This document shows, piece after piece, positions 56,092 to 61,221 of a stretch of 61,221 nucleotides of DNA; the first letter of the stretch is position 1, and each line of letters starts with the position of its first letter. Made by a program: the position numbers and the translations under genes. The notes beneath the pieces were generated by a model that saw only the letters and a program-made list of their open reading frames with translations, ran no database searches and was not told the origin of the DNA. Location of the stretch: positions 1 to 61,221 of the IMG/VR virus record IMGVR_UViG_3300031631_000002; one strand, 5' to 3'. This DNA comes from a virus.

Positions 56092-57342
56092 ATGAATTAC
56101 GTAACAGTTCTGAACTACTTCGACAAAATAGCAGAAGCCAAAGGAAAACTTAAACAACCTCTTATCCTAGAGGCCTTAAAAGACAAAGACTTCATCAGAG
56201 TAATACAATATGTTCTAGACACCAGCAGAACATTCAACGTCAAGAAGTTGGTTCGTATGGTTGAGTCTCCATTAGACCAAGACCTATTTGAGTTTCTTGA
56301 CTACCTCAATAGTAAACGAGGTGCCACGGCAAAGGACAAAAATTATCTGGCTGCCATTGCCTCGGAGTCTGAGGCTAAGTTCACTATAGTGAACAAGATC
56401 TTACGTGGAAAGACCGACGCCGGGTTTACAAACCAAACCATGAACAAGCTGGTCCCTGGATTGATTCCATACTTCTCGTACATGAGATGTAAGGGACCAG
56501 CCCACCTCCACAAGGTTAAATTTCCGTGCTACAGCCAACTAAAGGCAGATGGAATGTACCATGAAGAGAGAGAAGGATCCTACCGCACCCGCAATGGAAA
56601 GATTCTTGATTTCTCGTTGGTACCTCAGGAACACAAAGTATCTCCTGAGATGGTATGTGAGCTGATGGGTGAGATAACGATGCTCTACGCCTCTGGAGAG
56701 GTAATGAACAGGAGAGCAGCCAACGCCATCATCAATAAAGCTCAGGACTCTGACTTGTCACAGGAAGAGGCAGACAGAATACGTTTCCAGTACTGGGATG
56801 TAAACGCCGGCTTCGCCCACCAAATACCTTATAAAGAGAGATTCAAGGGAGTTGTTTACTTGGCAGGTGTTAACGTCATAGAATCAAAAATAGTGAACAA
56901 CATGGAAGAAGCATGGGCCCACTACGATGACGTTAGAGCAAGGGGACTTGAGGGAACCATCCTGAAGAATTTTGACGGGCTCTGGAAAGACGGTGACTCT
57001 ATGGACCAAGTTAAACTTAAATCTGTGCTGTCTGGAGAGTTAGAAGTAATAGGAACAACAGAGGGGGAGGACAAGAACGTTGGGAAAGTAGGAGCACTCA
57101 TATGTAGATCATCCTGCGGCGGCTTGGTAACAAACATTGGGATGGGATTGTCAGGCGAGGACAGAGAGAGAACTGACTGGGTTGGGTGTATCATAGAGGC
57201 AATGTTTAACGAGGTGTCAAAGTCAAAGAACAAAAAAACCTACGCCCTCTCCCACGCAAGACTAGTTGAAGAGCGCAAGGACAAAACAGTAGCAGATGAT
57301 CTTGAGTACTTTCTTAATGCGAAGGAGGTTAAGAGGAAATGA
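56092..57342 (+). CDS. ATP-dependent DNA ligase
   Basis: The protein has 416 residues with AAAGGAG before it. The adenylation Lys lies in SQLKADGMY (K151), followed by YRTRNGKILDFS (motif Ia/III region), EGTILKNFDGLWKDG (motif IV) and MDQVKLKSVLSGELEVIG (motif V). The N-terminal ~130 residues are helical, as in phage ligases. It seals nicks after the polymerase 5' nuclease has removed primers. Confidence 0.92.
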   Translation: MNYVTVLNYFDKIAEAKGKLKQPLILEALKDKDFIRVIQYVLDTSRTFNVKKLVRMVESPLDQDLFEFLDYLNSKRGATAKDKNYLAAIASESEAKFTIVNKILRGKTDAGFTNQTMNKLVPGLIPYFSYMRCKGPAHLHKVKFPCYSQLKADGMYHEEREGSYRTRNGKILDFSLVPQEHKVSPEMVCELMGEITMLYASGEVMNRRAANAIINKAQDSDLSQEEADRIRFQYWDVNAGFAHQIPYKERFKGVVYLAGVNVIESKIVNNMEEAWAHYDDVRARGLEGTILKNFDGLWKDGDSMDQVKLKSVLSGELEVIGTTEGEDKNVGKVGALICRSSCGGLVTNIGMGLSGEDRERTDWVGCIIEAMFNEVSKSKNKKTYALSHARLVEERKDKTVADDLEYFLNAKEVKRK

Positions 57343-57536
57343 GTGGAGATATAGAGGATTGTAAACGACACAAGGTTGTACTTGACGACGGAAGTAACTT
57401 CTACTTTATGATGGGTGAAGACTTCATCCAGTGCTGTATGCCGTTCGAGAACCATCCAGATAATAAGGAGACTAGAAAATTACTTAACAATTTCTGTGAT
57501 GCAATAACCAAAGCGATGGGTGGAAGTAATGAGTAG
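57339..57536 (+). CDS. Small protein between ligase and kinase genes
   Basis: The protein has 65 residues; its start overlaps the ligase stop (ATGA) with AGGTTAAGAGGA before it. CKRHKVVLDDGSNFYFMMGE then helix. It overlaps the kinase start. Function unknown. Confidence 0.6.
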   Translation: MSGDIEDCKRHKVVLDDGSNFYFMMGEDFIQCCMPFENHPDNKETRKLLNNFCDAITKAMGGSNE

Positions 57537-58062
57537 ACTGATAGGGCTTGCAGGGCCGGCTAGGGTTGGTAAGAGTACTACAGCAGACACGTTGTGTAGA
57601 GAAGATGGTTATGTAGAGCTTGCTTTCGCTGATCCGTTGAAAGAGTCTCTCATAGCACTAACCGGGTTAGATCGTAAATACTTCTATGACCAAAAGTTCA
57701 AGCATGCCTATGTAGAGCTGATACAAATGTCCCCGAGAGAATTGATGCAGATATTTGGCACTGAGTTTGTAAGAGAAAAGGTAAGGAGAGACTTTTGGGT
57801 TGCTAGGCTGAGAGAGAGGATCCTAGACGCAGAATACATTAACAAGATAGTTGTAAGCGATATCAGGTTCAACGACGAGGCCGCTTTGATAAGGGAGCTT
57901 GGTGGAAATGTTATTATCTTGAGTAGAGACTCAATCGACTACGATCTTGACCACGCTTCTGAGGCTGGAATAACAAAAACAGCCGGAGACATACTTATAA
58001 CTCTACCAGAGGGGTTGGACGAAGCAGAAGAAGCCGTCATTACCATACTTGGTGGATTATAA
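57529..58062 (+). CDS. Deoxynucleoside monophosphate kinase
   Basis: The protein has 177 residues from ATG 57529 (GGTGGAAG before it; a GTG at 57520 is less likely). LIGLAGPARVGKSTTADTLC is the P-loop, then AFADPLKESLIALTGLDRKY and MSPRELMQIFGTEFVREK, as in the T5 Dnk-type kinases. VVSDIRFNDEAALIRELGG is the later Asp/Arg motif. It supplies dNDPs for phage DNA synthesis. Confidence 0.88.
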   Translation: MSRLIGLAGPARVGKSTTADTLCREDGYVELAFADPLKESLIALTGLDRKYFYDQKFKHAYVELIQMSPRELMQIFGTEFVREKVRRDFWVARLRERILDAEYINKIVVSDIRFNDEAALIRELGGNVIILSRDSIDYDLDHASEAGITKTAGDILITLPEGLDEAEEAVITILGGL

Positions 58063-58063
58063 T

Positions 58064-58699
58064 ATGGGAGGAACAAGAGGAGGAAGAAAGGAGGGATGCA
58101 AAGGAAAATCTCTACACATGGTAGACGGGATGTCCTTGTCAGAAGTAGCAGAGAAGCTTGGTTACTCCTATTCAATGTGTTATGAAATGCACAAAAAGGG
58201 ATTCGATACTGTCTACACCATGAAAAAGTATCGTGAGGCAATTGCAACCGGAGAAGTATACAAGCGTGGGGCAGTATCACACCTTACTTCCAGAGGTAGT
58301 CTAACAGTTGATGAATGTGTTGACCTCAACGAGCATGGGATAAGTAGAGGGGCGTTGGAATACCGTGGGCATATCTGGGGATGGAATCATCGCTGCCTGT
58401 GGATGCCACAAATGCAACCAAGAGCCTTCCGGGCAGCAGCGATTGCACTTGATGGGCCACCGAGGGGAAGAGCAAAACCAAGGCAACGGATCGTTATCAA
58501 ACCAGTGTTGATTGATAGATTCCTAGTGTGCCATAGAGATAAGGGAATGGAAATTTGCAAGCACTACGATGAGCGTATGCACACAGATCATGGGTTACCG
58601 AAACAGTGTGAGAAATACGGAACGTCGTGCTGTAACTATGCTGGCATTAGAAACGATGTAACCAGTAAACCTATGAGCACTGTAGCCTGGTATGAGTGA
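58064..58699 (+). CDS. HTH-containing protein of unknown function
   Basis: The protein has 211 residues, ATG at 58064 just after the kinase stop. A basic start (MGGTRGGRKEGCKGKSL) leads to MSLSEVAEKLGYSYSMCYEM, an HTH pattern, then a Cys/His/Arg-rich C-terminal half (GWNHRCLWMPQMQPR, DHGLPKQCEKYGTSCC). It could be a DNA-binding protein or a host-takeover regulator. A homing endonuclease-type HNH was considered but its key residues are not clear. Confidence 0.6.
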   Translation: MGGTRGGRKEGCKGKSLHMVDGMSLSEVAEKLGYSYSMCYEMHKKGFDTVYTMKKYREAIATGEVYKRGAVSHLTSRGSLTVDECVDLNEHGISRGALEYRGHIWGWNHRCLWMPQMQPRAFRAAAIALDGPPRGRAKPRQRIVIKPVLIDRFLVCHRDKGMEICKHYDERMHTDHGLPKQCEKYGTSCCNYAGIRNDVTSKPMSTVAWYE

Positions 58700-58707
58700 G
58701 AGATAAC

Positions 58708-58797
58708 ATGAAACATAAAAACTTAATGAAAGCTATACGTGACAACGGTTTTCAAAACTTATTGCCGAGGTTCGATAAAATAAAATGCCAGATGTGA
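58708..58797 (+). CDS. Possible micro-protein
   Basis: The protein has 29 residues (MKHKNLMKAIRDNGFQNLLP), with GTGAGAGA before it. It overlaps the next gene by 13 bases. Weak evidence. Confidence 0.35.
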   Translation: MKHKNLMKAIRDNGFQNLLPRFDKIKCQM

Positions 58798-58982
58798 CAC
58801 TATGCTCAAACGAAACCTGCCCACTAAGAAACGATTGCTACCGATGGACGGCACGGTCTAGCGAGTACTCTCAATCATGGCAACGATTCAAGTGGATAGA
58901 TACAACAGCCAGTGGCGACGCTCCATTCTGTTTTTACTTTGTCACTCAAAAACAGCGTGATATGCTGGACAAACAAGTTTGA
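58785..58982 (+). CDS. Small Cys-rich protein
   Basis: The protein has 65 residues. TLCSNETCPLRNDCYRWTAR has the C-x4-C-x5-C spacing that I associate with a conserved small phage protein family, ending in FCFYFVTQ. Possibly metal-binding. No function known. Confidence 0.6.
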   Translation: MPDVTLCSNETCPLRNDCYRWTARSSEYSQSWQRFKWIDTTASGDAPFCFYFVTQKQRDMLDKQV

Positions 58983-58991
58983 GGTTAATTG

Positions 58992-59216
58992 ATGAAACTA
59001 AAACCATGCCCATTTTGCGGCGAAGCTGAAGATATCTCAATACGTTTTGATACTTACAATGGGTCATGTATGGAAATTGAAGGACACCTTTATTGCTATA
59101 TTGAGTGCCTACCATGTGACGTGAGGACTGGCCGTTGCTTTGAAGCTGATGCAAAACATAACGGAGCTGATAGCGCAAAACATACGGCAATGAATGCGTG
59201 GAACAGGAGGATATAA
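58992..59216 (+). CDS. Lar-like restriction alleviation protein
   Basis: The protein has 74 residues from ATG 58992 (GAGG before it). KLKPCPFCGEAEDISI at the start and KHTAMNAWNRRI at the end are the Lar family pattern: a Cys pair, then a YIEC-x2-C pair and a terminal A-x2-x-WN-R. Lar relieves type I restriction by affecting host EcoKI. The family call is good; action here is inferred. Confidence 0.78.
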   Translation: MKLKPCPFCGEAEDISIRFDTYNGSCMEIEGHLYCYIECLPCDVRTGRCFEADAKHNGADSAKHTAMNAWNRRI

Positions 59217-59424
59217 TGAAGGAGATGGTAAAATCAGACTCCACATATTATTGACGACATGCTACTTTATGGTAGGCATATTCTTATACAACTATAATCC
59301 AAACGCTATATTTACAGTATTACTCGTAAGCTTTCTTAGTGTATGTGCATATGTGTGGGGAATGGTTGGAATGTATAAAGACATGGAAAATTTAGACAGA
59401 TTAGAGGAGCACCTTATAAAATGA
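59194..59424 (+). CDS. Small membrane protein with uncertain start
   Basis: The frame is open from 59194, but the ribosome site AGGAGG (59206-59211) points to ATG 59216 in another frame, which encodes only 12 residues and stops in TTGA at 59250-59253. A TTG there could restart translation in the main frame, giving 57 residues. Two hydrophobic segments (CYFMVGIFLYNYN, AIFTVLLVSFLSVCAYVWGM) follow either way. A frameshift error or mutation is another explanation. Confidence 0.5.
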   Translation: MRGTGGYNEGDGKIRLHILLTTCYFMVGIFLYNYNPNAIFTVLLVSFLSVCAYVWGMVGMYKDMENLDRLEEHLIK

Positions 59425-59642
59425 AAAGAACATACTGCGATTTTTGCCGCGATGAAATTACGAGTGAGAATAAGATAAGCGGCGGAACAATACGTACAAC
59501 AGGGCATGTAAAAACACTCAATGGATATAGGTTGGTAGTTGTTTTGAATGTTACAGAAGTGGAACCTGTTGATGTGTGTAAATACTGTGCATTGGACGCA
59601 ATTAGCACTGCTGACGACAGACCACTGGTGTGTGAAGAATAA
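59421..59642 (+). CDS. Zinc-binding-type small protein
   Basis: The protein has 73 residues, started in an ATGA-like overlap with GAGGAG before it. TYCDFCRDEI and VDVCKYCALDAI make two Cys pairs about 50 residues apart, joined by a beta sheet section. It may bind a metal; function unknown. Confidence 0.65.
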   Translation: MKRTYCDFCRDEITSENKISGGTIRTTGHVKTLNGYRLVVVLNVTEVEPVDVCKYCALDAISTADDRPLVCEE

Positions 59643-59761
59643 TGACTAAAATAACGATTGAATATGGAGCCTGGTGGGAAGCTGTTATCGAAGTAGAAAT
59701 CAGCGGAAGTAAGAAGATAATTGATAAATTAGATTCAGTATTATTTGAAGGGTGCACATGA
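59642..59761 (+). CDS. Small protein
   Basis: The protein has 39 residues (MTKITIEYGAWWEAVIEVEI), starting in a TAATG overlap with the gene before and ending in an overlap with the next start. Mostly beta. Function unknown. Confidence 0.5.
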   Translation: MTKITIEYGAWWEAVIEVEISGSKKIIDKLDSVLFEGCT

Positions 59762-60339
59762 AAGTAATTAAATTAGATGAAGCAGGATTAGACTCAGCAC
59801 TCTATGGGTTTGGGTTATCGTTTCGTAAGCCGGGCCTTACCAGAGATGAGTGGTGGACTGACGAACAGCGTAACAGGATCTACAAAGCAGCACTTGCTAA
59901 CGCTGGGCGTGACAAAGGACACAATAAATTCCTTGAGCACATACAAGTTTGGATATCAGTCACAGCAACCCTTGAGTTTTTCAAGCAATTTGATACTTAC
60001 CGTATAGGGGTATCAAAACAATCAGAGTCGACTATGCACACGCTCGATAAGGATGATTTATTACCTGAGTATTTCGACCTGAAGAACGAAGACTTTGACA
60101 GCACCTCTGACGCTATGATTTACATTGAATACTTGGATATGCTTTCAAGGCAAACGTCAAGCAGGGTCAAGTCTAAGGCGTTACCGCAGGCATTCTTACA
60201 AGAGCGCGAAGTAAACCTGAACTATAAAGTAATCAGGCACATCAACTCACAGCGATTTGCCCACAAGTTACCTGATTGGATTGAGTTCCTGAAGCAGACT
60301 ATTGAATCTCTGGATAACTCAGAATTGTTGGGATTATAA
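59758..60339 (+). CDS. ThyX-like protein of unclear activity
   Basis: The protein has 193 residues; ATG 59758 follows GAAGGG. HNKFLEHIQVWISVTATLEF and FDTYRIGVSKQSESTMHTL correspond in order to the flavin-dependent thymidylate synthase pattern (H-x2-FLEH, then a segment that in ThyX reads RHR..S....S.R), but the Arg residues of that motif are replaced. It may be a derived enzyme or have lost activity. No dTMP-related gene other than the kinase is near. Confidence 0.5.
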   Translation: MKVIKLDEAGLDSALYGFGLSFRKPGLTRDEWWTDEQRNRIYKAALANAGRDKGHNKFLEHIQVWISVTATLEFFKQFDTYRIGVSKQSESTMHTLDKDDLLPEYFDLKNEDFDSTSDAMIYIEYLDMLSRQTSSRVKSKALPQAFLQEREVNLNYKVIRHINSQRFAHKLPDWIEFLKQTIESLDNSELLGL

Positions 60340-60346
60340 CAAGCTT

Positions 60347-60415
60347 TACCAACCAACCTACAATGCTATCATGGCTGAAAGGGTTGCTTAGTTCCAACGA
60401 ACGGGTTGGTTGGTA
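60347..60415 (+). terminator. Long stem-loop terminator
   Basis: TACCAACCAACC (60347-60358) pairs perfectly with GGTTGGTTGGTA (60404-60415), followed by TTTTAA. The 45-base loop can fold further. It ends the ThyX-like operon. Confidence 0.7.
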
Positions 60416-60437
60416 TTTTAATTGAGAGGAATAAGAA

Positions 60438-60689
60438 GTGAACATAAAACTAAGATTAGAATCAAACAAAGACGGTACGTCTCTGCTGATTAATGAAAAT
60501 AACAGAGTGCTGGCAGTATTAAACAGCGAAGATTTAGGAATAGAACCAATATTTGACGGAGAGTCTAGGTACGTACACCTAACCACCCACAGGGTAGATC
60601 TAGCTAAGATAGAAATTAAGCTGGTAAACGCTTATAAATCTATGGAGCGGATCATAGAGCATGTGGGTATGGAGATGAAAGGAGAATAA
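60438..60689 (+). CDS. Small protein
   Basis: The protein has 83 residues, GTG start at 60438 with GAGGAATAAG before it. Text such as RLESNKDGTSLLINENNRVL and HVGMEMKGE; no family recognised. It is the first gene after the terminator. Confidence 0.55.
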   Translation: MNIKLRLESNKDGTSLLINENNRVLAVLNSEDLGIEPIFDGESRYVHLTTHRVDLAKIEIKLVNAYKSMERIIEHVGMEMKGE

Positions 60690-60690
60690 G

Positions 60691-60867
60691 ATGGAAGACA
60701 AAATAACCGACAAAGCCGAGCCAGAGAAAGACGATAATTGTGGCAATAGTGCAGCGTCTTGTTATGCTGTTTTGTGTTGTGGCTGTACACGCAAATATAA
60801 ATCTTGTCCTGTCATCGGGACGATAGCTGAATACGCTAATGAATGTATACACAGGAGTGCACAGTGA
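60691..60867 (+). CDS. Small Cys-rich protein
   Basis: The protein has 58 residues with AAAGGAG before it. Seven Cys residues (NCGNSAASC, VLCCGCTRKYKSC) could bind zinc or iron. Overlaps the next gene as GTGA. Confidence 0.55.
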   Translation: MEDKITDKAEPEKDDNCGNSAASCYAVLCCGCTRKYKSCPVIGTIAEYANECIHRSAQ

Positions 60868-61034
60868 GGCGACCATGTTTTAATGCTATCTGTAGATACA
60901 AGCGTATTTGCATAAAAAACGAGATGGCATTTAGTGAAATCAATGCTCGGATGGTACTCATGTTTAAAAAAGAGGAGGTCACTGGATGTCTAGTTTTCTG
61001 TCTTGGCATCCAGCAGCATAACAGAACTTTCTAG
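60864..61034 (+). CDS. Small Cys-containing protein
   Basis: The protein has 56 residues from GTG 60864 with AGGAG seven bases before it (an earlier ATG at 60843 overlaps more and lacks a site). CFNAICRYKRICIKNEMAF carries a C-x4-C-x5-C pattern. It ends within the stop of the convergent endolysin gene. Confidence 0.5.
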   Translation: MRRPCFNAICRYKRICIKNEMAFSEINARMVLMFKKEEVTGCLVFCLGIQQHNRTF

Positions 61035-61221
61035 CGCCTATTTTCCCACCGGAAACTGAAATGATTAGCATCTGAAGATATCCTATCAGCACCCCCGATA
61101 GACTTCCAGTAATTGTGGAGCCTATCCCACGCATAGCAGGTTGAATCAGTTATGTATTCACCACCTACAAAAAGGTTAAGATCAACAGCAAGACGTATAA
61201 GGTGGACGCTGTTGTCAGAAC
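61031..61221 (-). CDS. Endolysin of M15 peptidase type, C-terminal part
   Basis: About 62 codons are visible up to the right edge, with the start outside. SDNSVHLIRLAVDLNLFVGG, then DRLHNYWKSIGG and DANHFSFRWENRR, reproduce the M15 (VanY/T5 endolysin) end: Asp of RLAVDL, the WxSxGG turn and the zinc His of NHFSF. It would cut peptide bridges in the cell wall at lysis. It belongs to a further minus-strand late block beyond the window. Confidence 0.8.
   Translation of the reverse strand, partial: SDNSVHLIRLAVDLNLFVGGEYITDSTCYAWDRLHNYWKSIGGADRISSDANHFSFRWENRR

Noticed and set aside
1-61221. Integrase, attachment site or CI-type repressor
   Set aside because: No tyrosine or serine integrase motif, no excisionase cluster and no direct-repeat attachment core was found; lytic life is more likely.

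Overview
The window is about 61 kb of a tailed double-stranded DNA phage, almost certainly a long-tailed siphovirus of a Gram-negative, probably gammaproteobacterial and aquatic, host. The evidence is a complete siphovirus head and tail module (terminase, portal, S49 protease, scaffold, capsid, connectors, tail tube, frameshifted tail chaperone, 1977-residue tape measure), lipoprotein and signal-peptide genes of Gram-negative type, sigma70-like promoters, and a LamG-type tail fibre of the kind common in marine phages. No integrase, lysogeny repressor of CI type or partition system is recognisable, so a lytic phage is most likely. Both ends are cut inside genes: a fibre gene at the left and the C terminus of an M15-type endolysin at the right.

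Layout. (1) 1-23.8 kb, minus strand: late morphogenesis operon, read right to left from a promoter at 23778-23805: a ribbon-helix-helix (RHH) regulator, two small genes (one a possible small terminase), large terminase, portal, protease, scaffold, decoration protein, major capsid, connectors, tail tube, tail chaperone with a -1 frameshift, tape measure, tail tip, and three or four fibre genes. A plus-strand cassette (12.26-13.31 kb: RHH regulator, lipoprotein, Vsr/DUF559-like nuclease) interrupts it, with its own promoter and a terminator-like hairpin. (2) 23.8-27.1 kb, plus strand: a sparsely coding leader region with micro-ORFs, strong hairpins, iteron-like and palindromic repeats and a repeat-containing 216-residue protein. 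(3) 27.1-30.8 kb, minus strand: HTH regulator, primase-polymerase/D5-type SF3 helicase, a candidate origin containing a 79-bp inverted repeat, and a small protein homologous to the helicase C-terminal domain. (4) 30.9-42.7 kb, plus strand: about 35 tightly packed small early genes, mostly unknown, usually preceded by AAGGAGAA-type ribosome sites. (5) 42.7-60.3 kb, plus strand: replication and recombination genes: ParB-like/J-domain fusion, SNF2-like helicase, SSB-like protein, DnaQ exonuclease, a three-domain family A polymerase with a 5' nuclease, Holliday-junction-type nuclease, SbcD/SbcC pair, ATP-dependent ligase, deoxynucleotide kinase, Lar-like protein and a ThyX-like protein. (6) 60.4-61.2 kb: small genes facing the minus-strand endolysin.

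How it fits together. The primase-helicase probably opens the origin next to its own gene. The polymerase fusion supplies primer removal, proofreading and synthesis, and ligase, SSB and SbcCD complete replication and recombination. The late operon builds head and tail. Regulation seems to rest on small RHH and HTH proteins: two RHH genes each have candidate operators inside or beside their own promoter. The most unusual parts are the interrupting cassette at 12.3-13.3 kb with back-to-back overlapping promoters, the candidate origin with the helicase-domain paralogue, and the structured leader region at 23.8-27.1 kb. All functional names come from reading motifs in the translated sequence; no database search was possible.
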